From contig NZ_NHMK01000011.1 in NCBI RefSeq assembly GCF_002198095.1, forward strand, positions 186,001-250,000: a stretch of DNA of 64,000 nucleotides, given 5' to 3'. Below the pieces are notes generated by a model. The model was not told the DNA's origin and did not search any database. It was given only the letters and a program-made list of their open reading frames with translations. Position numbers and translations under genes: made by a program. Shown here piece by piece: positions 26,468 to 34,221 of the stretch. Position 1 is the stretch's first letter; the number at the start of each line of letters is the position of its first letter. The DNA is from Deinococcus indicus (GTDB lineage Bacteria; Deinococcota; Deinococci; Deinococcales; Deinococcaceae).

Positions 26468-27739
26468 TTACAGGGTGATGATCATGCCGGTGGTTCTACT
26501 GGCCGCCGCATGCGCAGCTAGGCCGCCCGCCCAGAATTCATCTGCGTGACCGTCAGATTCACTTTCCGCGTCGTAGCGGACATTGCCCGCGCTGGTGGTC
26601 ACCTTCCGAACCTTGTGCAGAGACCGTCGAAGGCGCTCCTCTTCGGGAATTCGGATGGTCCGGTCTTCGAACATGCGACGGAACGAGGTGGCGAGATCAT
26701 TCTTCACGGCACCTGTGAACGTCACTGGTTCCACCTTCCCACCGTGCCGCTCCTGTGCCTGTTCAGCCAACTGCATCCCCAGGCCCGTGGCGTCGATGCA
26801 CGCCCTGGTGACCAGGGGCAACACAGCGTCAAGGCGGGCAGCCTGCTGGCTGAAACTGGCCCCTTGGATGCGCTCCATCAACCGCGTCCAGTACACATCT
26901 CCAACACGCTCCAACAGCCACAGCACCGTCAAATCCCTGCGGCGCCCGATATCCACTCCCAGATACCGTTCGGACATCTGAAGCAGCTGCTTCAGGTCGT
27001 AGTCCAGGGTTGCGCGAGGATCCTCGACGCTGGCGATCAGGGCGTATGACAGGAAGGAGGTGGCCTCGTCCAGGAACTCACAGAGATATTCCTGGGTCCA
27101 CATCTCGTCATCGTCCAGACCCGCTTTGAGTTCCTCAGCATCAACTGGTAGCCCCTGCGCCACCGCGTCGTGGATCGTGACCTTGTGCCTGCTCCACACG
27201 GCCTTGACTCCTGCCCGCTCCCCCTTGCCTTCCCACAGTTCGTAGAACTTGTTGTTCCGTCCGTTTGGGGTGCTGATCACCCGGATCTTGTAGTCGGGAC
27301 GGCGTGTGATGATCGGGTACAGAGCGCCCCAGATCGCCCGACTGTCCTTGTGGAACGCGAATTCATCTAGCAGCACGTTGCCGCTATACCCACGGGCCGT
27401 GTCGGGGTTGGCTGGCAGGAAGATGTGTCGAGAGCCGTTCGGGAGGCGCAACTGGTATTCCGTTATGCGTTCGCCATCGTCCGTCTTGAACCAGCCTTCG
27501 ACCGACTCTGCAGCTGTGCGGTATGCCTCCAGGTGCTTCTTGGCGGTGTTCGCCAGTTCCAGAGCCTGGCGCTCACCCCTGGATAGGTAGATCCAGGTGG
27601 TCTGACGTTCCAGGCTGTCGTCGACCGCCTCCAACGTCGTGCTGAAACTCTTGCCTGACTGCCGGGACATCAGCCCGATCTTGAAGCGGCTGCGGTCCTG
27701 AACCCACTGTCGCTGGTAGGGCAGCAGGATGGGACTCAT
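26468..27739 (-). CDS. Terminase large subunit (Mu gp28-like)
   Basis: The 423-aa protein has an ATPase domain with Walker A-type S-R-Q-S-G-K-S (about residue 25) and Walker B N-V-L-L-D-E-F (about 122). An RNase H-like nuclease domain follows with acidic residues in L-G-V-D-I-G-R-R, C-I-D-A-T-G-L-G and G-H-A-D-E-F-W-A. It packages phage DNA, with host flanks if headful packaging follows replicative transposition as in Mu. The small-subunit gene upstream overlaps it by 4 nt. Confidence 0.92.
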   Translation of the reverse strand: MSPILLPYQRQWVQDRSRFKIGLMSRQSGKSFSTTLEAVDDSLERQTTWIYLSRGERQALELANTAKKHLEAYRTAAESVEGWFKTDDGERITEYQLRLPNGSRHIFLPANPDTARGYSGNVLLDEFAFHKDSRAIWGALYPIITRRPDYKIRVISTPNGRNNKFYELWEGKGERAGVKAVWSRHKVTIHDAVAQGLPVDAEELKAGLDDDEMWTQEYLCEFLDEATSFLSYALIASVEDPRATLDYDLKQLLQMSERYLGVDIGRRRDLTVLWLLERVGDVYWTRLMERIQGASFSQQAARLDAVLPLVTRACIDATGLGMQLAEQAQERHGGKVEPVTFTGAVKNDLATSFRRMFEDRTIRIPEEERLRRSLHKVRKVTTSAGNVRYDAESESDGHADEFWAGGLAAHAAASRTTGMIITL

Positions 27740-28314
27740 GGGATCTCCGGGAGTGGCGTGGCTTCGCTCAGCCCGTAGAGATCCCGGCGGATAGACGCCA
27801 GAGTCTCTGGGTCCAGCCCCTTCGCCTGGGCAGTCGCCGTAATGGCCTTGTCGGCTGCTTCCAGTTTCTCGCGGCTAAACACCACCTCGGCTTTCTTGAC
27901 TTTAAGCAGGGCCTCAATGGCACGGATCACGCCGTTGATGGCCCCTTTCTGTGTCAGGTCCAGCTCTGCCCCGTCCAGGGCGCGGATGGCCTTGTTCACG
28001 AGCATGTTCAGGAACGCCTGTTCCATGCCCAGGGTCTGCCCGGTCGCGGCCGCGATCGCCTCAACCTGGCGCTGCGCCTCGATCGCTCCCAGCACGTCCG
28101 GCATCAGGTGGTCGGTGCGGTGGCGGCTGAGGCCCGCCTTGCTGATGATCGTGCCGTGCGCGGCCGCCCAGTCGATGATCTGGTCGAAGGTGTAGCGCTC
28201 GCCGTCTTCGTCGGTTTCCTTGCCCATCAGGCGCAGGTCGATGCCTTCCCGCACGCTGGAATTGCAGACCTTGCACCTGGGCCGCAGCAGCGCGGCGATG
28301 TCGTAGTCAGCCAT
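27736..28314 (-). CDS. Putative terminase small subunit (Mu gp27-like)
   Basis: The 192-aa protein has an N-terminal C-K-V-C pair, a helix-turn-helix-like stretch (T-I-I-S-K-A-G-L-S-R-H-R-T-D-H-L) and a helical C-terminus. It sits directly before the large terminase with a 4-nt overlap. The S-x-x-G-L-S-R-H pattern recalls DNA-binding small subunits that recognise the packaging start. Confidence 0.72.
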   Translation of the reverse strand: MADYDIAALLRPRCKVCNSSVREGIDLRLMGKETDEDGERYTFDQIIDWAAAHGTIISKAGLSRHRTDHLMPDVLGAIEAQRQVEAIAAATGQTLGMEQAFLNMLVNKAIRALDGAELDLTQKGAINGVIRAIEALLKVKKAEVVFSREKLEAADKAITATAQAKGLDPETLASIRRDLYGLSEATPLPEIP

Positions 28315-28323
28315 GGTGTCCCC

Positions 28324-28602
28324 TCACGGCCCGTGAGCCGGTACGTCCGCCTGCGCGGGCGCAGGTGCGGAGATGGCCGCTGGCATGCGCGAGAGCAGCA
28401 GGGCGCGGTTCTCCAGCGCGATGGCCAGGGCCAGCACGGCCAGGATCACGGCCAGTACCGTCAGGGCGGTCAGGGGGATGTACAGCCGCCCCAGATACCC
28501 GATGTCCTTGCGCAGGCCGCTGAAGCCGCTTTCCATGGCGATGCAGACCCCATTCATCTTCTCTTCCAGGCGTCTCAACTCCTGTCCTTCGTTCCAGTCC
28601 AC
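28324..28602 (-). CDS. Small single-span membrane protein with coiled coil
   Basis: The 92-aa product has an N-terminal amphipathic helix (E-L-R-R-L-E-E-K-M), one strong membrane segment (about residues 45-66) and an Ala/Pro-rich tail. GTG 28602 lies 2 nt after the upstream stop. A gene of this kind (DUF2730-like) often precedes gp27 in Mu-like phages. The longer upstream frame is the shadow of the neighbour. Confidence 0.65.
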   Translation of the reverse strand: MDWNEGQELRRLEEKMNGVCIAMESGFSGLRKDIGYLGRLYIPLTALTVLAVILAVLALAIALENRALLLSRMPAAISAPAPAQADVPAHGP

Positions 28603-28604
28603 GG

Positions 28605-28949
28605 TTATCGCCTCGGCTGGAGCAGCAGGCCCGGCTCCCGAGTGCGGGCGTCCCGCGACTCGTACAGGTCGATGCCTTTCTGGGTGAGCGTGACGGACTC
28701 GTAGATGGTGTGATCGTCCAGACCCCATTCGACCGTGACGTACCCGGCGCCTTCCAGCCAGCGCAGGCTGTTCAGGGCGAGGTCGGGCGGGGGCATCATG
28801 CCGCTGGCGCCCAGGCCCTCCAGCATCAGGCGGGTGGCGGTGCGCGGCGTGGCCGGGTCGCACAGGCCGTTGTCCTGAAGGCGGTACAGGTGGGCCAGGA
28901 GCGTGCCTCGGGCGGTGCGGCGGGCGTACTGCTGTTCGTGTGGTGACAT
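28605..28949 (-). CDS. Small winged-helix-like phage protein
   Basis: The 114-aa protein has helix, helix and beta-wing segments (L-R-W-L-E-G-A-G-Y-V-T-V-E-W...E-S-V-T-L-T-Q-K-G-I-D-L-Y-E), the order of a winged-helix DNA-binding domain. It lies between a GC hairpin and the membrane gene. It could regulate middle/late genes, but no family was recognised. Confidence 0.62.
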   Translation of the reverse strand: MSPHEQQYARRTARGTLLAHLYRLQDNGLCDPATPRTATRLMLEGLGASGMMPPPDLALNSLRWLEGAGYVTVEWGLDDHTIYESVTLTQKGIDLYESRDARTREPGLLLQPRR

Positions 28950-28966
28950 AGGGTTCCTCCAGAGAT

Positions 28967-28994
28967 GCGCCCCCGGCGGGAGGGCCGGGGGCGC
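28967..28994. terminator. GC hairpin between early and middle genes
   Basis: A perfect 11-bp stem GCGCCCCCGGC/GCCGGGGGCGC with a 6-nt loop lies between 28949 and 29007. No T-run occurs on either strand. It may mark a transcript end. Confidence 0.5.
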
Positions 28995-29006
28995 GGGACG
29001 GATGGA

Positions 29007-29264
29007 TTATTCGAGTTCGTACAGGGGATCAACGATGCCCAGGGCATCCGTGAGGTATTCCCATAGTGTTCCCTGTAGTTCCGTGTCGTAGGGCGGCACG
29101 ATGCAGCTTCGTTCGAACAGTTCCATGACGTCTCTGTGCAGCTGAGACCGGATTTGTTCTTTGGTGCGGTGGGCGACGGTCTGTTCCAGCATCTGTTCTC
29201 CGATGGGCAGGATGGTGGTCAATCCTCCCACGCGCGCGTGGCGCTCCCTCCAGAGTCGTTGCAA
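29007..29264 (-). CDS. Small phage protein, unknown function
   Basis: This acidic helical protein has up to 85 aa and ends in L-G-I-V-D-P-L-Y-E-L-E. The start is uncertain: TTG 29264 gives the longest form, while an internal ATG (at M-L-E-Q-T-V) with GGAG five bases before it would give about 60 aa. No recognised domain. Confidence 0.5.
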   Translation of the reverse strand: MQRLWRERHARVGGLTTILPIGEQMLEQTVAHRTKEQIRSQLHRDVMELFERSCIVPPYDTELQGTLWEYLTDALGIVDPLYELE

Positions 29265-29297
29265 ATTGAGTTCCCGTGTTGCCCGATTTCAACGTTT

Positions 29298-29795
29298 TCA
29301 AGTTGCCCCCATCGGGGGGGGAGGGGTTGTTTCTGAGCTCTCGCGCGTGTTAGGCAGCCGCTCCAGAACCCCACCACCTCTAAGCGCCCTCCACAACGCG
29401 CTGAACGCCGCCTCTTCGTCCTGATCCATCGTTGGGGCGTGCGCTTGGTAGTGCTCCCGTCCGTCCTGATCCAGCCCACGCACCAGCACATCGTCACGCA
29501 GCAGGTAACTGACCAGTTGTGTCTGCTGCGCGTCTGGCAGGCCCGCACGAGCCGTACGCAACTGCCGGTGCGTGACCTGCCAGCGACCGCCGATCGTTAA
29601 CACCGTCACGGGGTCGGGACTGCGGCACTCGACTGCTCCAACCAGTGCCACCTGGGCGTTGAGGTACCGGCCGGTCCGCATGGCCTGCGCCAGTAGTACT
29701 GGCCAGGGCTTCCGGACCGGGATGGGTGGGGGCGCTGAGTAATCGATAGCAGGAGGGGGAGGCGCGGCGGCCTCCCCCTCGGGTTCCTGGTTCAG
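29298..29795 (-). CDS. Phage early protein of unknown function, unusual start
   Basis: The frame runs to 29298 and its C-terminal 125 residues look like real protein (R-Y-L-N-A-Q-V-A-L-V-G-A-V; L-V-S-Y-L-L-R-D-D-V-L), probably a small alpha/beta domain. No ATG, GTG or TTG occurs at the junction with the upstream gene. CTG 29795 overlaps its stop by 4 nt (CTGA) and would give 165 aa. The first ATG gives about 125 aa. The true start is undecided. Confidence 0.52.
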   Translation of the reverse strand: MNQEPEGEAAAPPPPAIDYSAPPPIPVRKPWPVLLAQAMRTGRYLNAQVALVGAVECRSPDPVTVLTIGGRWQVTHRQLRTARAGLPDAQQTQLVSYLLRDDVLVRGLDQDGREHYQAHAPTMDQDEEAAFSALWRALRGGGVLERLPNTRESSETTPPPPMGAT

Positions 29796-30058
29796 AAGTC
29801 TTCGAAAAGTGACGGACAGCTGCTTGCGTCCGGTGGTAGGTACGCCCGGAGTTGCAGGGTGTCCACCAGCTCGGGCGTGGCCGGCATTGGCAGGAACTGT
29901 TCGATCGATTCCCGGCGCACCCTGTACCTCTCGCAGCGGGGGTTCGTGCATACGCGATACCTCCTGTACGCCACGGCTCCCTCCGCGTCCACCAGGATCA
30001 GCCCCGATGGGATGACCACCGTTTCCTCCTGGCAGATGTCGCACGGCAGCGCGGCCAC
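29792..30058 (-). CDS. Small Cys-rich (zinc-ribbon-like) phage protein
   Basis: The 88-aa protein has C-D-I-C near the N-terminus and C-T-N-P-R-C about 30 residues later, a four-Cys layout typical of a zinc ribbon. GTG 30058 starts the gene behind GGAAGGA (about 30065-30071). It is the first gene after the only large gap in the early region. Confidence 0.72.
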   Translation of the reverse strand: MAALPCDICQEETVVIPSGLILVDAEGAVAYRRYRVCTNPRCERYRVRRESIEQFLPMPATPELVDTLQLRAYLPPDASSCPSLFEDF

Positions 30059-30223
30059 GTTACCGTTCCTTCCGGAGACGTGTGGATGCTCGCAGGCTAC
30101 CGGGCGGCAGGGGGTACCTGCTCGCAGTACTGCGGGCCGTGCCAGTCAGCGAGGAGCCGAGTTGTGCGGGTGCCTGAACGGTAGCACGCCGCGCGGCGAT
30201 CGTCGCCACCCCCCCCACCCTCG
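30059..30223 (-). promoter_or_regulatory. Intergenic control region inside the early genes
   Basis: This 165-bp gap is unusual in an operon of overlapping genes. It holds a perfect 12-bp palindrome CGCAGTACTGCG (30123-30134) and the direct repeat TGCTCGCAG at 30087-30095 and 30119-30127. A middle promoter or regulator site is likely. The candidate -10 TAGCCT on the minus strand lies near 30099-30104. No ORF was seen here. Confidence 0.4.
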
Positions 30224-30478
30224 TCACGCGCCCACCTCAGCCGTCGCCAGCAGTTCCCGCGCCTCGTGTAGGGCGTTCTCCACGTGGCTGCCCCGGCACA
30301 GCAGCCAGCGCCCGTGGATGTCCTGCACCGCCACGTTGATGCGGCTCAACTGGTCAAGCACCCCGGCGACCGCCGCATCCTTCAAGCCCGCCGTCCTGGC
30401 GATCCGGTAAGCGGTCTGCCCGTCATGCGTCATCGCCGCCAGCACGCGGGCGCGGCGCATCCCCGTGCGGCCGCTCAT
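30224..30478 (-). CDS. Small winged-helix-like regulator
   Basis: The 84-aa product has a helix-turn-helix pattern (T-A-Y-R-I-A-R-T-A-G-L-K-D-A-A-V-A-G-V-L-D-Q-L) followed by a wing-like strand pair (I-N-V-A-V-Q-D-I-H-G-R-W-L-L). It is last before the intergenic control region, so it could act there. ATG 30478 overlaps the previous stop by 4 nt. Confidence 0.68.
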   Translation of the reverse strand: MSGRTGMRRARVLAAMTHDGQTAYRIARTAGLKDAAVAGVLDQLSRINVAVQDIHGRWLLCRGSHVENALHEARELLATAEVGA

Positions 30479-30924
30479 TCCAGCACCCCCCACGCCCGCA
30501 GGTACGCGACCAGCGCGGCCACGCCCAGGTGGTCGTTCACGCCCTCGCCCTTCCCGCTGGGCAGCGCGACCTGCACCCGCCATTCCAGCACGGCGTACGA
30601 CTGCTTCTCCCCGTGCTGGAAAACGGAACTGCGGACACTCTTCCTGGTCTGCATCTTCATGCTGGCGCCCTCCGTTTCCTGGACGCGCTCCACGACTGTG
30701 ATCAGGATGGGTGCGTCCGCTTCCCCGCTGAATCCGCACTGGTACTCCGGCAGCACCTCGACGCTGTATCCCCCGGCGCCCTCCAGATTCCAGACGTTCC
30801 CCGGCACGTCGATGCGTTGCGAGGTGTATCCGTCCTTCACGTGAGGCAGAAGGGCCAGCAGCTCAGCCAGGCGGAATTCAGGGGACCGCCTCAGGTCCAC
30901 GAGGCGCAGCAGCGGGCCGCTCAC
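30475..30924 (-). CDS. Phage early protein, unknown function
   Basis: The 149-aa protein shows mixed alpha/beta sequence with a beta-rich middle (Y-S-V-E-V-L-P-E-Y-Q-C-G-F) and no clear motif. GTG 30924 overlaps the upstream stop by 4 nt and is preferred over a start 12 nt earlier. Confidence 0.62.
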   Translation of the reverse strand: MSGPLLRLVDLRRSPEFRLAELLALLPHVKDGYTSQRIDVPGNVWNLEGAGGYSVEVLPEYQCGFSGEADAPILITVVERVQETEGASMKMQTRKSVRSSVFQHGEKQSYAVLEWRVQVALPSGKGEGVNDHLGVAALVAYLRAWGVLE

Positions 30925-31457
30925 AGTCCACCCCACGCGCCGCGTTCATCCCCGATCACGCGCTGTGCCACGGCACCCAGCCGGTCCTGCACGTCGCTGG
31001 CCAGCATCACGCCGGGCAGCAGCGTCAGGCGGTGCAGACCGTCACCGGGGGTCATGCGCAGCGTCACGACCTGGTCGTGGAGCACGCCGCCCAGCAGCGC
31101 CTTCATGTTCAGGAACTGTTCCAGCACGCGGGCCATGCTGCGCCGCGCGGCCAGCGTCACGACCTGGGCGTTGTCGTCCTGCCACAGCAGCAGCGTGATG
31201 TCCTCAGCGCAGTCCGGCGCCGCGCCGTCCGTACCCCAGTCGGCGAAAGCGCAGGGGCAGGGGCCGTAGGTGCTGCCGTCCACGCACAGCGGCAGGCGCG
31301 GCAGTTCCCCGGCGCTGGGCCACAGGATGCGGCCCTCGCGGTAGGCCAGCACGACGGCCGTGATCTCCGGGCCGAATTCGCCGGTCAGGGTGTTCGTGAA
31401 CGTTCCGGCGTCGTAGTCGAGTTGCAGGGCGGGCAGGTTCAGCGGTGCGGTGGTCAT
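30921..31457 (-). CDS. Phage early protein with Cys cluster, unknown function
   Basis: The 178-aa protein has a central L-C-V-D-G-S-T-Y-G-P-C-P-C-A-F segment that could bind metal. Helices follow and then L-T-L-L-P-G-V-M-L-A-S. It overlaps both neighbours by 4 nt. Family not recognised. Confidence 0.62.
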   Translation of the reverse strand: MTTAPLNLPALQLDYDAGTFTNTLTGEFGPEITAVVLAYREGRILWPSAGELPRLPLCVDGSTYGPCPCAFADWGTDGAAPDCAEDITLLLWQDDNAQVVTLAARRSMARVLEQFLNMKALLGGVLHDQVVTLRMTPGDGLHRLTLLPGVMLASDVQDRLGAVAQRVIGDERGAWGGL

Positions 31458-31678
31458 CGTGGGCTCCAGGTGTGGCGCTGCGTGCGCAGGAAGAGGCGGT
31501 ACAGGCGGATCAGACGGTCACGGGGTTGGGTGGTCAAGTGCCAGTGGCCACAGGCGGGGCAGCGGTAGGCGCGAAAGGTACTCCGGTAGCGCTGGTTGCC
31601 CCGCGCCCAGCGCAGCGCTTCACGCTGGCCTCGGTAGGACGACTTGTTCGTTGCGGGGCACTTGGGCAGCACGGTCAT
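31454..31678 (-). CDS. Small basic zinc-finger-like protein
   Basis: The 74-aa, very basic product has K-C-P-A near the start and C-P-A-C-G-H-W-H-L-T in the middle, a C-C-H-H-type metal site. It overlaps the previous gene by 59 nt in another frame, so its start could be a little further in. Possibly nucleic-acid binding. Confidence 0.58.
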   Translation of the reverse strand: MTVLPKCPATNKSSYRGQREALRWARGNQRYRSTFRAYRCPACGHWHLTTQPRDRLIRLYRLFLRTQRHTWSPR

Positions 31679-31844
31679 CCACCTCCAGAGCCAGAGGTGC
31701 GTTGATGAACTCGCGGGCGTCCGAGGCGCAGGCCGGGCAGTGCGTCAGGCCCCCGATCTCTTCCGCGCAGGCGGCGCAGGTGGGCCGGTGGCAGCAGGCG
31801 CAGGCGCGGCGGGCTTTGCGCTGGCGGCAGGTTGTGCAGGTCAT
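31620..31844 (-). CDS. Cys-rich zinc-binding protein (triple CxxC)
   Basis: The 74-aa protein has C-T-T-C, C-A-C-C-H, C-A-A-C and C-P-A-C within about 45 residues, resembling a B-box/RING-like or double zinc-ribbon domain. Its ATG shares a base with the upstream stop (TGATG). Confidence 0.65.
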   Translation of the reverse strand: MTCTTCRQRKARRACACCHRPTCAACAEEIGGLTHCPACASDAREFINAPLALEVDDRAAQVPRNEQVVLPRPA

Positions 31845-32050
31845 CAGCGGCCCGCCTTCAGTTCCTGCGTCCGCTTGCGGTCGCAGTGGGTGCAGCACTT
31901 CCGGTCGTTCGGTCGCTCGTTCTGATCGGGCTCGTCCGTCAGGGTCAGCTTGCCGCTGTCAGTCATCAGGCCGCACAGGGTCATGCGGCCGCGCACGTAG
32001 TGGGGGGCGCCGAAGGCCCACAGGCGGCTCCAGCCTTCAGCGGAATTCAC
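31844..32050 (-). CDS. Small phage protein with C-terminal CxxC
   Basis: The 68-aa protein has a W-S-R-L-W-A-F-G-A-P-H-Y start and C-C-T-H-C-D-R-K near the end. It overlaps the upstream gene by 4 nt. It probably binds a metal; role unknown. Confidence 0.58.
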   Translation of the reverse strand: MNSAEGWSRLWAFGAPHYVRGRMTLCGLMTDSGKLTLTDEPDQNERPNDRKCCTHCDRKRTQELKAGR

Positions 32051-32559
32051 CAGCGCCCCCGATTCATCGCGGCGTGCTCACGTTCCAGGAACTGCTGCAC
32101 CTGCACCAACGCGTGGCGCCGGACCATGCGTCCACCGGCCTCCCAGCCGTCCCGTACGTTCTGAGGGAGGTCGGTCCATTCCGGCATGGGACGCCCGTCC
32201 CAGGTCAGCCCGCCCAGCCTGCTGCGGTAGGCCGAGTAGTTGATGTACCCGGGTGCGTCCTGCGGCGTGGTCACCGGGCACCACAGGTGGGCCTGGTAAG
32301 TTTGCAGGCGCAGGCGCTCCTGGGGGTGGTGTTCCAGGCGCCAGCCGATCATCCCGGCGATGTTCGCCACGTCCACCATGTCCAGGTTGGGTTTGGCGAC
32401 GTGTTCCAGCAGGCAGTCGTACAGGTGCTCGATGCTGCACTCCTCCGGGTGCTCCCAGCCGCCGCGCCCCTTCTCGCGGGCGCGGGCCAGCTTGGCTTTC
32501 ATGGCGGGCGCCAGGTGCTCGACCATGGTGTTCTCGGTGTGCGTGCGGGAGTCGGTCAT
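32047..32559 (-). CDS. Phage early protein, unknown function
   Basis: This 170-aa hydrophilic protein has H/E/C residues (H-P-E-E-C-S-I-E-H-L-Y-D-C-L-L-E-H) early and a Trp-rich middle. The N-terminal region resembles MazG-like/DUF5664-style helical proteins only faintly. ATG 32559 overlaps the upstream stop by 4 nt. Confidence 0.6.
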   Translation of the reverse strand: MTDSRTHTENTMVEHLAPAMKAKLARAREKGRGGWEHPEECSIEHLYDCLLEHVAKPNLDMVDVANIAGMIGWRLEHHPQERLRLQTYQAHLWCPVTTPQDAPGYINYSAYRSRLGGLTWDGRPMPEWTDLPQNVRDGWEAGGRMVRRHALVQVQQFLEREHAAMNRGRW

Positions 32560-32939
32560 CTCGGTTCCTCCTGGGGCAGCAGGGCGGTCAGGGCTGCCCA
32601 TTCCTCGGGGCTCAGGGCGTCCAGCTGGCTGGCACGGATGGGCACATTCGCGCCGGGGCGCTGGTGGCGGTACAGACGGGCGTACAGGGGCGTCAGGACG
32701 TTGTTCACAGCGAAGGTGTCATCCGTGGCCCGCAGGCCGGTGTGGAAGCGCAGGACGTGGCAGATCATGTCCGCGCTCACGCGGCGGGATTCGTCGACCG
32801 CGCGGTACTGATCGGTGTAGCGGCGGAACGCGGCGTACATCTCCGGGTGCTTCAGCAGGTGCCAGGTGTAGTAGGCCAGCGGGTGCGCGCTGAAGTCTGG
32901 GGCGGTCACGCTGCGGTCGAGGGGGGCCGGGTCATTCAT
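32556..32939 (-). CDS. Phage early protein, unknown function
   Basis: This 127-aa, mostly helical protein has aromatic clusters (L-A-Y-Y-T-W-H-L-L) and a helix-turn pattern mid-sequence (V-S-A-D-M-I-C-H-V-L-R-F-H-T-G-L). It overlaps the neighbouring gene by 8 nt. No recognised family. Confidence 0.6.
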   Translation of the reverse strand: MNDPAPLDRSVTAPDFSAHPLAYYTWHLLKHPEMYAAFRRYTDQYRAVDESRRVSADMICHVLRFHTGLRATDDTFAVNNVLTPLYARLYRHQRPGANVPIRASQLDALSPEEWAALTALLPQEEPR

Positions 32940-33405
32940 GGGATTCCTCCAATGGGGGCATCTCGGCGTCGATCACGGTGGTGGGTGGCGCGGGCGGCGG
33001 GGGCGGGGTGGTCGACCGCAACTTCCGCCACGTGCGGCCGTCGCGGCTGACCTCGACCCACGCGGTCCAGGTGTTGGGGCTGACCAGCCGGGCGTGCGTC
33101 AGGCCGTGCTCTGCCAACAACGCGGCGAAGGGCCGGAGGGTGGGCGTGGCGGGGTCGGTCTCGCTGGGCTTGGCGACGTGACTCAGCACGATCAGCCGTT
33201 CCCGCAGGCCCACGGCGCGGAAGATTGCGCCCTCGACCTCCAGTTCGTCGGCGTAGGGGTCCTTGAGCTTCAGGCGGATCAGGGCGGCAGTGACGCGGCC
33301 GAAGCGGCAGCCGATCTCCTCGAACGCATCGATGTCCGCCATCAGGTCCGCCGCTCCGGCCACGGCCTTGATGAAGTGCGGGCTGTAGCGCAGGTCCTCA
33401 CTCAC
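32932..33405 (-). CDS. Phage early protein, unknown function
   Basis: The 157-aa product starts at GTG 33405, 8 nt inside the upstream gene. It is alpha-helical for its first 100 residues and ends in a Pro-rich linker (T-T-P-P-P-P-P-A-P-P-T-T). Other early proteins in this phage share the hydrophilic style. Confidence 0.6.
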   Translation of the reverse strand: MSEDLRYSPHFIKAVAGAADLMADIDAFEEIGCRFGRVTAALIRLKLKDPYADELEVEGAIFRAVGLRERLIVLSHVAKPSETDPATPTLRPFAALLAEHGLTHARLVSPNTWTAWVEVSRDGRTWRKLRSTTPPPPPAPPTTVIDAEMPPLEESHE

Positions 33406-33844
33406 GGGCTGCCGCCCCCTTTTGGTGATGGGCCTGCGGTTGCAGGGCACCAGGGACCGGACCGTACTTCACCCAGCGCTGCCAGATGTGCTCCCTCAGC
33501 TCCCACACGCCGTCGTAGGTGAAGGTGGTCCGGGTGCCACGCTGGGGAGTCTCGTGACGCACCTTCACGCCGCACTTCACGCACGTACTGCTGGTCCCGT
33601 AGGGGTTGCGGCCGAAGTGCGCGGAGAACCCCCACTGGTGGCTGCACAGCTCGCCGGTGTAGCCCTCCCGGACCACGCGCGTGCCGGCCTGCATCACGGC
33701 GGTGGTGATCAGCGGGTCGAACAGGCCGTGATCCTCGCCCGCCTCCTCGCACTGGCGGAACGTGGGCAGGCGGCCGTCCGGGCGGGTGACCAGCAGCACG
33801 ATGCCGCTGGTGCTGTGGCGCACTTCGACTTCGACGGCGATCAT
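33398..33844 (-). CDS. Phage early protein with paired metal-site motif
   Basis: The 148-aa protein has a beta-rich N-terminal part (V-E-V-R-H-S-T-S-G-I-V-L-L-V-T) and a C-terminal part with C-S-H-Q-W-G and C-V-K-C-G, likely one zinc site. It overlaps the neighbour by 4 nt. Function unknown. Confidence 0.62.
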   Translation of the reverse strand: MIAVEVEVRHSTSGIVLLVTRPDGRLPTFRQCEEAGEDHGLFDPLITTAVMQAGTRVVREGYTGELCSHQWGFSAHFGRNPYGTSSTCVKCGVKVRHETPQRGTRTTFTYDGVWELREHIWQRWVKYGPVPGALQPQAHHQKGAAARE

Positions 33845-34221
33845 GCGCGCTTCCTGGCGCCGACCGAGGCGCGGCGCATGGCGGCGAACTCCGCAATGTC
33901 ACGCTCAGCGGCGTCCGCTTCAAGACGCTGCTTGAAGGTCAGACCGCTGGGGTGCAGAACATCGTGGCGCAGGGGCAGCTTGACGGTCGTCTGGTCCTTG
34001 ACGCTCAGGGTGACAAGTTGCTCGTCCGACACGCGAATCAGCAGGTGCACGCCGGCCAGAGCGACCTGAGCGTAGGCGTTGGCCAGGGTCCGGCTGATCT
34101 TGTAGCACCCGTGCAGGTACTCCCCCAGTTCAGACGCTACGCTGAACTGGATGGCGGCGAAAGTCTCGTCCTCAACACAGCGTTCGTCGTTGAGGTATGC
34201 AGTGAACTGCTTGCCGGTCAC
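33841..34221 (-). CDS. Phage early protein, unknown function
   Basis: The 126-aa product has a helical start, a beta strand L-V-T-L-S-V-K-D-Q-T-T-V-K-L and a charged helical C-terminus. GTG 34221 overlaps the upstream gene by 4 nt; the long frame extension before it is a shadow. Confidence 0.6.
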   Translation of the reverse strand: MTGKQFTAYLNDERCVEDETFAAIQFSVASELGEYLHGCYKISRTLANAYAQVALAGVHLLIRVSDEQLVTLSVKDQTTVKLPLRHDVLHPSGLTFKQRLEADAAERDIAEFAAMRRASVGARKRA

